From positions 1 through 64,000 of the forward strand of contig NZ_JADKZI010000006.1 in the NCBI RefSeq assembly GCF_017811815.1: a DNA stretch of 64,000 nt, given 5' to 3'. The position numbers and the translations under genes were made by a program. The notes below the pieces were generated by a model. The model did not search any database and had not been told where the DNA came from. It saw only the letters and a list, made by a program, of their open reading frames with translations. The DNA is from Flavonifractor sp. AGMB03687 (GTDB lineage: Bacteria > Bacillota > Clostridia > Oscillospirales > Oscillospiraceae). Below are positions 49,605-58,235 of this stretch, in pieces. Every line of letters starts with the position of its first letter. Position 1 is the stretch's first letter.

Positions 49605-51005
49605 TTATTTCTCTTCGCCTCTGGTGTTTTTCCGCTCCCGGTCAGCAATGTCGGCCAGCTCGGGTCGCTGGGCGCACTCGGCCTGCCAAAGTTCGTCCGC
49701 CTTGCCCTTCCAGTGCGCGGCGTACTGGTCGCACTTGGCGCACAGGTGTTCCACGCTCTCGGGGCTCATGGGGTCGGTGGAGTGGGCGCCAGTCTCGGCC
49801 ACCATCTTCCGCAGGAACTCCGGGTTCTCCAGCATGGGGCAGGGCCGGAGCATATTGTCGTTGAAGGGCATATTGTCGTGATAGGCCATGAAAATGGGGC
49901 TGCGGAGAGCGTCCAGCAGGCTCATCTCACGAATGTTGGCGTTGGAGTAGTGGATGAACACACAGGGGTCCACATCGCCGTTGGCATTGATGTGGAGATA
50001 CCGCTTCCCGCCGGCAATGCACCCGCCCACATACTCGGCGTCGTGCTGGAAGTCCATGGCGAAGAGGGGCTTCTCGGCCCGGAGCTTACGGATGCGGTGG
50101 TAGACCCACTCCCGCTGCTCCGGGTTAGGAAGCAACTCGGGAGCGGCGTCGTTGCCCACGGGCATATAGTGGAAATACCAGATGAAGAAGGCTCCCATGT
50201 CGATCAGGCTCTGGTAGTACTCGTCCGAGGTGATGGATTTGTAGTTCACGCTGGTGTAGCAGGAGGAGATGCCGTAGGGCAGCCGCCGCTCCCGCATGAT
50301 CTTCATAGCGTTCTGCACCTTCTGGTAGACCCCGTCGCCCCGGCGGGAGTCAGTGTCACCCTGGTCTCCCTCCAAAGAGATGGCGGGAATGAAATTGCCC
50401 ACCCGGAGCATCTCGTCGGCGAAGGCCTCGTCGATGAGGGTGCCGTTGGTGAAGGTGAGGAACACGCAGTCATCGTGCTTCTCACAGATCTTAATCAGAT
50501 CGGCTTTCCGGACCATGGGTTCCCCGCCGGTGTAGATGTACATATAGATACCCAGTTCCTTGCCCTGGGTGATGATGGAGTCGATCTCGTCAAAGGTCAG
50601 GTTCAGCTTGTTGCCGTACTCGGCGGCCCAGCAGCCGGTGCAGTGGAGGTTGCAGGCCGAGGTGGGGTCCAGCAGGATGGCCCAGGGGATGTTGCAGCCG
50701 TACTCCTTGCGCAGCTTCTCCTGCTTGGGCCAGCCGATCAGGTTGGCGTTGATGAAAAAGTTGGTGATGAGGGTCTTCATCACGTTGGGGTCGGTGTCCC
50801 GGAGCATGTGGAGAATGAACTCGTGATAGGGGTGATCCTTGTTCTCAATGGCCTCCCGGATGGCCTTCCGCTGGGAGGGAAATTCCCCGCCGGAGAACTT
50901 GTCCGCCCAGTCCATGATCTTGGGCAGGCTTGTCTCCGGGTCCTTGTAGGCGTACTCGATGAGCTTGTCTACCCCAACTTTTTGCAGTGTAGTCTTGAAT
51001 CCCAT
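49605..51005 (-). CDS. Radical SAM protein with SPASM-like C-terminus
   Basis: 466 residues. DPTSACNLHCTGCWAAEYG holds the CxxxCxxC cluster motif; IYTGGEPMVRKADLI and AISLEGDQGDTDSRRGDGVYQKV are further core motifs. C-terminal cysteines (GGCIAGGKRYLHINANGDVDPCVFIHYSN, CPML, HLCAKCDQY) look like an auxiliary cluster. The N-terminal 100 residues are helical. It is very GC-rich with optimised codons, so probably well expressed. The substrate is unknown. It resembles uncharacterised clostridial radical SAM proteins rather than peptide-modifying ones; no precursor peptide is seen nearby. Confidence 0.85.
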   Translation of the reverse strand: MGFKTTLQKVGVDKLIEYAYKDPETSLPKIMDWADKFSGGEFPSQRKAIREAIENKDHPYHEFILHMLRDTDPNVMKTLITNFFINANLIGWPKQEKLRKEYGCNIPWAILLDPTSACNLHCTGCWAAEYGNKLNLTFDEIDSIITQGKELGIYMYIYTGGEPMVRKADLIKICEKHDDCVFLTFTNGTLIDEAFADEMLRVGNFIPAISLEGDQGDTDSRRGDGVYQKVQNAMKIMRERRLPYGISSCYTSVNYKSITSDEYYQSLIDMGAFFIWYFHYMPVGNDAAPELLPNPEQREWVYHRIRKLRAEKPLFAMDFQHDAEYVGGCIAGGKRYLHINANGDVDPCVFIHYSNANIREMSLLDALRSPIFMAYHDNMPFNDNMLRPCPMLENPEFLRKMVAETGAHSTDPMSPESVEHLCAKCDQYAAHWKGKADELWQAECAQRPELADIADRERKNTRGEEK

Positions 51006-51042
51006 GATTTGTGTCCCTCTTTCATATATTTTTTGTGCTCTT

Positions 51043-51618
51043 TCAGATGAATTCTTCTGTATCCGTTTTACTTGCGGCAGAGCGGTGGGGGAAGTAGACC
51101 ATCAGCTTGACGATACAGTGGTTGATCGCGCCGCAGGCCAGCAGAACGATGCAGGCAAGGATATGGGTGGCCTGCGGGCTGGGGAAACCGCGGATGATCA
51201 GAAGTACGCTGAGGACCCCAGCGGCGATGGAAAGACCCAACACCAATTTCCATTCTTTTATGCCAAAATCCCGTGCTTCCTTGGCCATTTGAATGTGGAA
51301 CAAACTATCCAGCAGTGCGATCCAGCCAAGCCCCGGTGTGAGATACTGTGCGACAGAGACGTTCTTCACCAGCAACAGCACCCCGACCACCATAAGGAGA
51401 AGTCCCCATGCCAAGTCATAACGAAACGCCAGGCAGTATAGATCCTCAGAGAAAAATCCCACCAGCTTGATAATGCCGTAGAGGATCAGAATAACTCCGC
51501 TGAAACAGCTCAAAGCTAATGGTGGAAGGTCAGGGAAAATGAGATAGATCACAGCGGCAACATAAAAAACAAAGGAAATAAGGATGTATCCGCTGCGAGC
51601 AAATTGTAGTTTTTTCAT
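51043..51618 (-). CDS. DUF308/HdeD-like membrane protein 1
   Basis: 191 residues with six membrane segments, arranged as three hairpins (YILISFVFYVAAVIYLIFP, LSCFSGVILILYGIIKLVGFF, LAWGLLLMVVGVLLLV and so on), as in HdeD/DUF308 proteins. Related in form to the gene at 53,517. HdeD is linked to acid resistance in E. coli; the role here is unknown. 37 bases upstream of the radical SAM gene on the same strand. Confidence 0.75.
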   Translation of the reverse strand: MKKLQFARSGYILISFVFYVAAVIYLIFPDLPPLALSCFSGVILILYGIIKLVGFFSEDLYCLAFRYDLAWGLLLMVVGVLLLVKNVSVAQYLTPGLGWIALLDSLFHIQMAKEARDFGIKEWKLVLGLSIAAGVLSVLLIIRGFPSPQATHILACIVLLACGAINHCIVKLMVYFPHRSAASKTDTEEFI

Positions 51619-51738
51619 ATTTCACTTCCAATCTGTCAATAAGGGTCTATTGAGCAAATATATTTTTGTTCTTGGCTGTTTGGAAAGGTTCCCCTGCCGA
51701 TGGTCAAATCATACTCTATGCGGATTTTGTCAACAACG

Positions 51739-51787
51739 GGCAAATGAGGTCGAATGCACAAAGCTTTGGCATTCGGCCTCATTTGCC
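51739..51787. repeat. 49-base near-perfect palindrome between divergent genes
   Basis: GGCAAATGAGGTCGAATGC (51,739-51,757) and GCATTCGGCCTCATTTGCC (51,769-51,787) pair with a single G-U, and the middle CAAAGCTTTG is itself palindromic. No T run follows, so it is not a normal terminator. It lies between the divergent DUF308 and flippase-like genes. Confidence 0.75.
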
Positions 51788-51866
51788 TATTAACAGATAT
51801 AAAAAATCCTGCCAGAATAGAAAACACAAAAGCTTATTTTTTCTTATTTCTAAAGGGGATGCCACA

Positions 51867-52901
51867 ATGGAAAATCGCAGAAAGCCAGTAATTTCCAGCG
51901 TGATCACCCTTGCTGCCCTTACGCTGGTTTTGATGCTTTTGTTTCACGGTCAGAGCAGGGAGATTCTTCAGTGCCTTCATACTGTTCCAACTCTCAGCCT
52001 TCTGAGACTGCTGCTCCTGGGGCTCTCCTGCCCACTTTTGGAGGCCATTGCACTATGGGTTGCCCTGCGACCTCAAATGCCAAATGTGACCCTTTGGCAG
52101 ACGCTCACCGCATCCTTTCTTGGGATTTTCGGAAATGTGGCCACCATGGGAGCGGGCTCTATCCCCCTGCAAAGTTGGTATTTCTCCCTCTATGGCCTCT
52201 TGCCAGGTGCCGGCGTTGGAATGATGACGCTGTGCTACGCACTACAGAAACTTACCATATTGATTTACGCCACAGTCATGCTGATATTTCAGGGCGGATG
52301 GCTACACGCCTCTAACCTAAACCTTTCCCGTTATATTCTGCTTGGATATATCGTCTGCGGCTTGATCATCCTGGCGCTGATTCTCCTTTGTACTTGGGAA
52401 AAAGTACAAAAGCTGGCGCTATGGTGTATTGGCAAACTACCCGATACGGGAAAATGGGCCAAGCGGAAATCCGAATGGAGTAAAAATATAGAGGTACTCC
52501 GTACCCAATCCAAAGTCCTGCTGACCGACCGAGGCCGCTGCGGCGCCGTAATGCTGCTATATGCGGGAAAGTATTGTCTGCTTTATACGGTTTCCTATTA
52601 TGGTGTTTCCCTGCTGGGGCTTGAACAGCTTTCATTTGGGCAGGTACAGCTTCTCTCTGCAGTTATGGTTCTGATTGCCGGCGCGATCCCCAATGTGGGA
52701 GGCGTTGGACCAGCAGAGTTTGCCTTTACATTGCTCTATTCTCCCTATCTGGGAAGGGCCAGCGCTGCCTCCGCCATGATCCTGTACCGAATGGCAAGCT
52801 ACTTTTTCCCCTTTCTGGTCAGCATTCTTTTTTTCGTTTCCTTCCACTGCTTGGTTCAGCAAAAGAAAAAGCAGCAGGCTGAAAATAGGAGGCGCAAATG
52901 A
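51867..52901 (+). CDS. UPF0104/YbhN-like membrane protein (flippase-domain type)
   Basis: 344 residues from ATG 51867, with AAAGGGG upstream. Eight or nine membrane segments. SLLRLLLLGLSCPLLEAIALW, FLGIFGNVATMGAGSIPLQSWY and IAGAIPNVGGVGPAEFAFTLLY fit the lysylphosphatidylglycerol-flippase domain of MprF-like proteins, without the synthase domain. Likely moves a lipid across the membrane. First of a four-gene overlapping run to 55,653. Confidence 0.82.
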   Translation: MENRRKPVISSVITLAALTLVLMLLFHGQSREILQCLHTVPTLSLLRLLLLGLSCPLLEAIALWVALRPQMPNVTLWQTLTASFLGIFGNVATMGAGSIPLQSWYFSLYGLLPGAGVGMMTLCYALQKLTILIYATVMLIFQGGWLHASNLNLSRYILLGYIVCGLIILALILLCTWEKVQKLALWCIGKLPDTGKWAKRKSEWSKNIEVLRTQSKVLLTDRGRCGAVMLLYAGKYCLLYTVSYYGVSLLGLEQLSFGQVQLLSAVMVLIAGAIPNVGGVGPAEFAFTLLYSPYLGRASAASAMILYRMASYFFPFLVSILFFVSFHCLVQQKKKQQAENRRRK

Positions 52902-53491
52902 TGGGAAAAGGTCAAACTTTTTTAAAAAAAGTGCATCATCTGGACGCATCTCTTCCATCTTCCAGTGAAGCCATTGCGGCAGAATACTTGTGCCCAGACG
53001 GAAAGGCTCAGATTGACGTTTCCTTGTATGAAGGCATGGAACTGCTTGATCCGCTTTCCGTTGGCCGGCAGCGGGATCTCAGGGCAGATATCTATGACTA
53101 TATTGACCGCAAACTCTATGCAATTCCCACGCTCTATGACATCCGAATTTGTTTTCACGGGAAACTGCCCGAAGATGTTTCAGAAACGGAAATCGCAGCC
53201 ATGCTCACAGAACACTATGCCTTTATTTTCCGGGACAAAGAAGCAGATTTGCGGATCAACTCTCTGAAGATGCTTGGATTAGCTCTCTGTGGAATTGCCT
53301 TCCTGACCTTGTATTTTGCGCTGGAGCTATCCAATCTGAAACCCATATTCATGGAATTTTTAAGCATTATGGGAACATTTGCTCTTTGGGAGGCTGTAGA
53401 TTGCTGGCTCCTGGAGCGTAAGGCCCTCAAAGCAGAGTGCCTATATGCGGGGCAAGCCGTACTAAGCGAGATTTCCTTTACACATGAGTGA
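52898..53491 (+). CDS. Two-segment membrane protein of unknown function
   Basis: 197 residues. The ATG overlaps the upstream stop (ATGA) and has GGAGG. Residues 1-120 are cytoplasmic, mixed alpha/beta (YDYIDRKLYAIPTLYDIRICFHGKLPEDV). Two membrane segments follow at about 125-145 and 150-170, then a short tail. No recognised family. Co-translated with the flippase-like protein, so probably a partner. Confidence 0.7.
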   Translation: MMGKGQTFLKKVHHLDASLPSSSEAIAAEYLCPDGKAQIDVSLYEGMELLDPLSVGRQRDLRADIYDYIDRKLYAIPTLYDIRICFHGKLPEDVSETEIAAMLTEHYAFIFRDKEADLRINSLKMLGLALCGIAFLTLYFALELSNLKPIFMEFLSIMGTFALWEAVDCWLLERKALKAECLYAGQAVLSEISFTHE

Positions 53492-53516
53492 AATATATAA
53501 GAAAAGAGGAAGAAAA

Positions 53517-54119
53517 ATGAGTGCAAAATGGATGTATGTTCGTAAATGGTTGATCGGTGTAAGCTGCTGCTCGTTGGTTCTCGGCACTGTTATGATGATC
53601 TGGCCTCAAGTTTCTGCTACAGCCTTGTGCTGGATATTGGGCCTGCTCATCGTGGGAGTGGGGATTCATGAAATCGCAAGGTACTTCCAGCTCGGTTTTG
53701 CGGGGCTTTTTTTCCGCCTCGACCTCGTTTTGGGCATTTGCGATATTTTGATTGGAGTTGTTCTCCTGCCACCGTTTATCGGCTCTTCGTTCCTCCCGTT
53801 TGCAGCAGGATTGTATGTTCTTGCGGGTAGTATATTCAACATTCAACTTGCCCTAAATATCTCCAAATACAAGATGGGAGCCTGGGGAACTTCTTTGGCT
53901 CTTGGCATAGTAGGGCTTGTGCTATCCATTTTTCTCTTTGCAGATCCCTTCCACGGAACTGCGGCGCTGATGACCTTTATGGGAGTGTCCCTTATGGTCA
54001 ACGGCATACAGGGACTTTATGATGTGTCCCGCCTTACAAAAGCCATAAAAATAAGTGAAGGACCAAAGGCTGAGAGCCAGTCTGAAGTAATTGACGTAGA
54101 ATGGAGACGCGTGGAGTAA
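53517..54119 (+). CDS. DUF308/HdeD-like membrane protein 2
   Basis: 200 residues from ATG 53517, where GAGGAAG is well spaced; an upstream ATG at 53,484 has a weak site. Six membrane segments in HdeD arrangement (SCCSLVLGTVMMIWP, ALCWILGLLIVGVGIHEIARYF, LVLGICDILIGVVLLPPF). A charged C-terminal tail of 35 residues. Middle gene of the flippase/P-type ATPase run. Confidence 0.75.
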   Translation: MSAKWMYVRKWLIGVSCCSLVLGTVMMIWPQVSATALCWILGLLIVGVGIHEIARYFQLGFAGLFFRLDLVLGICDILIGVVLLPPFIGSSFLPFAAGLYVLAGSIFNIQLALNISKYKMGAWGTSLALGIVGLVLSIFLFADPFHGTAALMTFMGVSLMVNGIQGLYDVSRLTKAIKISEGPKAESQSEVIDVEWRRVE

Positions 54120-54120
54120 C

Positions 54121-55653
54121 ATGAGGAAAAAGAACCCGATTAACATCCCATACCCCAATATTGCCCGTTATAATCCTTCCGTGGAGCATGGCCTCACCTC
54201 ACGGCAGGTTCAGGGGAATACCGAAGCTGGACTTATCAATGTAACCAGCGATAAAGCATCCAAAACCGCTGGGCAAATCGTTTGCTCCAATCTGTTTACT
54301 TACTTTAACCTTATTTTCTTTCTTCTGGCAGGGGTCTTGGTCTATGAGGGTTCATACAACAATCTGACTTTCCTTGGCGTCGTATTTGCCAACACGATTG
54401 TAGGCATTGTGCAGGAACTGAAAGCCAAACGAGTATTGGACAAGCTCCAACTGGTAGCAGCCCCGGAGAGTATTGTCATTCGAGACGGAAAGGAAATCCG
54501 GCTTCCAAGCGAGGAACTGGTGTTGGACGACATTGTACTTTTGACAGCGGGCAATCAGGTCTGTGCCGACTGCGTGGTCTGCGATGGAGAACTTACGGTC
54601 AATGAGTCGCTGGTCACTGGCGAAGCGGATGAGATCAAGAAAGCGGTCGGAGATACCCTTTTATCAGGTAGCTTTGTTGTGTCAGGGAAAGCCTATGTTC
54701 GGCTGGACAAGGTGGGAGATGACTCCTTTGCAGCTCAACTCTCTGTAGGGGCCAAGCAGATTAAAAAAAGGCAGCAGCCGGGAATGATGCGCTCTCTCAC
54801 CTGTCTTATACAGATCATCGGAGTCATCATTATTCCTTTTGCCGCTATGATGTTTTGGAACCAGTATCATGTAATTGGCCTCACCGAGCGGGTCAGCGTG
54901 GAAAATACTGCCGCCGCCATTATCGGCATGATCCCGGAAGGGCTGTATCTGCTCACCAGCGTGGCCCTCATGGCCAGTACCATCCGTCTTGCCAAACAGA
55001 ACACTCTGGTCCATGACATGAAGTGTATTGAAACCTTGGCGCGGGTGGATGTGATATGCGTAGACAAAACCGGTACCATTACGCAGCCTCAGATGGAAGT
55101 AAGAAAAATCATCCCGCTATATCCACTGAAACCGGCACAGATCTCTTTGGCCTCTGTGATGATGATCGGGATCCCCTCGTTCTTCCTGGCGCTGGAGCCC
55201 AACACGGATCTGGTTCACGGTAAATTCCTGCGCAACGTCCTCTTTCGCGCCCTGCCCGCCGCCCTCACCTCGGTGATCCTGGTGGAGTGGTCCCTGCTCT
55301 TTGCCGATGCGTTCCAAATCCCCACCGAACTCGCTTCCACGGTGGCCTTTTTCCTCTATGCGATTGCGGCCTACCTCATGCTGTTTCGGGTCTGTAAGCC
55401 CATGACCGCCTGGCATGGGATCCTGTTCGGCGCCATGGGAGCGCTGTTTTTAGCGGCGGTCTTCCTTATCCCGGAGTGGTTCCACATTGTCCCTCTGAAC
55501 TATGGTTGCGCCCTTATATTGTCCGCACTGCTATTGCTGTCCTTTCCCATTGACCACACTTTACAACGGGCTTTTTTATGGTTGGAGTCCTGCATGCCGG
55601 GTGGAAAGCGAGTAATCAATGGGAGCGATAGGAAGGAGAATCCTCATGCATAA
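54121..55653 (+). pseudogene. P-type cation ATPase with internal in-frame deletion of the nucleotide-binding part
   Basis: 510 codons against about 780-850 for the family. The N-terminal part is normal: actuator domain with VNESLVTGEADEIKKAVGD and the M4 proline motif AAIIGMIPEGLYLL. The phosphorylation motif DKTGTIT (Asp315) is present. Within 25 residues the sequence jumps to PAQISLASVMMIGIPSFFLALEPN, which belongs to M5-M6. The whole N domain and the rest of the P domain (TGD, GDGxND) are missing, so ATP hydrolysis should be impossible. After the junction the DNA is clearly more GC-rich, as if two paralogous genes recombined. The reading frame is kept. Confidence 0.8.
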
Positions 55654-56218
55654 AACGACTAAACAGGCAATGGAGGAATCACTGAAACGATTGTTGCTCC
55701 AAAAGCCATTGAATAAAATCACCATCAGCGACATTACCGAAGACTGTGAGGTCAACCGCATGACCTTTTACTATCACTTCAAGGATATCTATGATTTGGT
55801 GGAATGGTCCTGTGAGGAGGATGCCAGACGGGCATTGAACGGAAAAAAGACCTATGAGACCTGGCAGGAAGGGTTTTACCAGATTTTCCAGGCGGTGGCA
55901 GAGAACAAGCCCTTTATTATGAATGTGTATCACTCGGTGAGCCGGGAGCAGGTAGAGAACTATCTATACAAGGTCACATATGATCTGGTCATCGGCGTAG
56001 TGGAAGAAAAATCGGCGGTTATGGCGGTGCGGCAGGATGATAAAGAATTCATTGCTCACGTCTGGAAGTACGCCTTTGTAGGTTTGATGCTGGATTGGAT
56101 CCGGAACGACATGAAAAGTGACCCCAAAGAGCTTGTGGCCCGGTTTTCTACTGTGATCCACGGCAGTATCACCAACGCTTTGGAGCAGGTGCGGACAGAT
56201 AAAAACCATCACCCATGA
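55646..56218 (+). CDS. TetR-family regulator 2
   Basis: 190 residues, ATG 55646 with AAGGAGAA, overlapping the previous gene by 8 bases. HTH in PLNKITISDITEDCEVNRMTFYYHFKDIYDLVEW; the C-terminal domain is of the TetR_C_33 kind (YAFVGLMLDWIRNDMKSDP). Its neighbour 140 bases downstream is oleate hydratase, so it is the likely regulator of fatty-acid detoxification, as for similar pairs in other Firmicutes. Confidence 0.87.
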   Translation: MHKTTKQAMEESLKRLLLQKPLNKITISDITEDCEVNRMTFYYHFKDIYDLVEWSCEEDARRALNGKKTYETWQEGFYQIFQAVAENKPFIMNVYHSVSREQVENYLYKVTYDLVIGVVEEKSAVMAVRQDDKEFIAHVWKYAFVGLMLDWIRNDMKSDPKELVARFSTVIHGSITNALEQVRTDKNHHP

Positions 56219-56221
56219 CCT

Positions 56222-56271
56222 TTTGATAAAAAAACAGACATTTTTCCTCTTATGACGGATTTTTTATCAAA
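56222..56271. promoter_or_regulatory. 12-bp inverted repeat upstream of oleate hydratase
   Basis: TTTGATAAAAAA (56,222-56,233) and TTTTTTATCAAA (56,260-56,271) are exact complements 26 bases apart. It could end the TetR transcript or be the TetR operator. Confidence 0.55.
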
Positions 56272-56361
56272 GCGTTCAGGTTGCTGATTGAGCGGGGGAT
56301 AAAACTGCGTTACCATTGGTTATGTCAAGAGGCCCTAAAACAATAATAGGAGGTATAATTT

Positions 56362-58137
56362 ATGTATTATTCCAGCGGTAACTATGAAGCTTTTGCCCGT
56401 CCCCTGAAGCCGGAGGGTGTGGATCACAAGTCGGCCTACTTCATCGGCACCGGCCTGGCGGCCCTGTCCGCCGGCTGCTTCCTGGTGCGGGACGCCCAGA
56501 TGCCCGGCAAGAACATCCACTTCTTTGACCGTGACCCGGTGGCCGGCGGTGCCTGTGATGGGTGGAAGTACCCCGAGATCGGCTATGTCATGCGGGGTGG
56601 CCGGGAGATGGACAACCACTTCGAGGTCATGTGGGATCTGTTCCGCTCTATCCCCTCCATTGAGACCGAGGGGGTCAGCGTTCTGGACGAGTATTACTGG
56701 CTGAACAAAAAGGATCCCAACTACTCCCTGTGCCGGGTCACCGAGAACCGGGGCCAGGACGCCCACACGGACGGGAAGTTTGGCATCTCTGACAAGGGGG
56801 CCATGGAACTGATGCGGCTGTTCTTTACCCCCAATGAGGAGCTGGAGGACAAACGGATCACCGACATCTTTGATGACGAGGTGTTCAACTCCAACTTCTG
56901 GACCTACTGGCGCACCATGTTTGCCTTCTACAACTGCAACAGCGCCCTGGAGATGAAGCTCTACATGCAGCGCTTCATCCACCATATCGACGGGCTCCCC
57001 GACCTGCGGGCCCTCCGTTTCACCAAGTACAACCAGTATGAGTCCATGATCCTGCCCATGGTGAAATACCTGGAGGACCACGGCGCCCAGTTCCACTTCA
57101 ACACCCAGGTGATGGATGTGCGCTTCGATATTCGGGACGGACGGAAGGTGGCCAAGCGGGTGGAGCTGCTCCATGACGGTAATCAGGAATTCCTGGATCT
57201 GACCGAGGATGATTACCTCTTTATCACCAACGGCAGCAACGTGGAGAATTCCACCATCGGCGGTCAGGATAAGCCCTGCGAGTACATTCCTGCCCCCCAG
57301 CCCGGCGGCTCCTTCGACCTGTGGCGGAAGATCGCAGCCCAGGATCCCTCCTTCGGCCATCCCGACAAGTTCTGTGGCGACCCCGAGGAGTGCAAGTGGA
57401 TGGGCGTGACCGTCAACACTCTGGACGAGAAGATTCTGCCCTACATCAAAAATATCTGCAAGCGGGATCCCCTGTCCGGCAATGTGGTCACCGGCGGCAT
57501 TGTAACAGCTCAGGACTCTGGGTGGCTTTTGAGCTGGACTATCAACCGCCAGCCCCAGTTCCACTCCCAGCCCAAGGATCAGTGCCTGGTGTGGCTCTAC
57601 GGTCTGTTCCCCAACGCGGAGGGCGACTTTGTGAAGAAGCCTATGAAGGACTGCACCGGCAAGGAGATCTGCATGGAGTGGCTCTACCACATCGGGGTGC
57701 CCGAGGATCAGATCGAGGAGTTGGCCACCCACAGCGCCAACACGGTGCCCACCATGATGCCCTTCGCCAGCGCCTACTTCATGCCCCGCGCCAAGGGCGA
57801 CCGGCCCCAGGTGGTGCCTGAAGGAGCGGTGAACTTTGCCTTCCTGGGCCAGTTTGCCGAAGTGGAGCGGGATACCGTGTTTACCACTGAATATTCCATG
57901 CGTACCGCTATGGTGGCTGTCTACACCCTCTTCAACGTGGATCGAGGCGTGCCCGAGGTCTGGGGCAGCCTCTATGACATCCGGGATCTGCTGAAAGCCT
58001 CCATCAGCCTCCGGGACGGCAGACCTCTCACCGAGATGGACCTGGGCTTCAAGGAGCGGATGGCGGTGAAAAAGGTGCTGGAGAAGATCGAAGGCACCGA
58101 TGTGGAAAAGCTGCTGAAGGAGTATCATGTAATCTAA
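56362..58137 (+). CDS. ohyA: Oleate hydratase (FAD-dependent, myosin cross-reactive antigen family)
   Basis: 591 residues, normal for the family, ATG 56362 with AGGAGG upstream. The FAD-binding opening AYFIGTGLAALSAGCFLVRD is followed by RGGREMDNHFEVMWDLF with the conserved flavin-activating Glu. Then come FFTPNEELEDKRI, MFAFYNCNSALEMKLYMQRF and the C-terminal GQFAEVERDTVFTTEYSMRTA. It hydrates the cis-9 double bond of unsaturated fatty acids to 10-hydroxy acids, detoxifying host or dietary oleate and linoleate. GC-rich with optimised codons, suggesting high expression. A TetR regulator sits just upstream. Confidence 0.96.
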   Translation: MYYSSGNYEAFARPLKPEGVDHKSAYFIGTGLAALSAGCFLVRDAQMPGKNIHFFDRDPVAGGACDGWKYPEIGYVMRGGREMDNHFEVMWDLFRSIPSIETEGVSVLDEYYWLNKKDPNYSLCRVTENRGQDAHTDGKFGISDKGAMELMRLFFTPNEELEDKRITDIFDDEVFNSNFWTYWRTMFAFYNCNSALEMKLYMQRFIHHIDGLPDLRALRFTKYNQYESMILPMVKYLEDHGAQFHFNTQVMDVRFDIRDGRKVAKRVELLHDGNQEFLDLTEDDYLFITNGSNVENSTIGGQDKPCEYIPAPQPGGSFDLWRKIAAQDPSFGHPDKFCGDPEECKWMGVTVNTLDEKILPYIKNICKRDPLSGNVVTGGIVTAQDSGWLLSWTINRQPQFHSQPKDQCLVWLYGLFPNAEGDFVKKPMKDCTGKEICMEWLYHIGVPEDQIEELATHSANTVPTMMPFASAYFMPRAKGDRPQVVPEGAVNFAFLGQFAEVERDTVFTTEYSMRTAMVAVYTLFNVDRGVPEVWGSLYDIRDLLKASISLRDGRPLTEMDLGFKERMAVKKVLEKIEGTDVEKLLKEYHVI

Positions 58138-58156
58138 AACGCCTTCAAAAAATGAG

Positions 58157-58195
58157 AATGGCGCCGGAAACCGATTGGGATCCGGCGCCATTTTC
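58157..58195 (+). terminator. Terminator of ohyA
   Basis: AATGGCGCCGGA and TCCGGCGCCATT form a 12-bp stem followed by TTC. Confidence 0.85.
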
Positions 58196-58235
58196 AGAAA
58201 AGGGATGACAAGAATCATTTAAAAGGAGTATAGCA

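Noticed and set aside
49521-51050. 509-codon plus-strand frame opposite the radical SAM gene
   Set aside because: Long only because the GC-rich gene beneath it lacks reverse stops; the composition (V, G, H, L) is typical of antisense frames.
56335-58218. 627-codon minus-strand frame opposite oleate hydratase
   Set aside because: Longer than the real gene, but oleate hydratase motifs on the plus strand are decisive.
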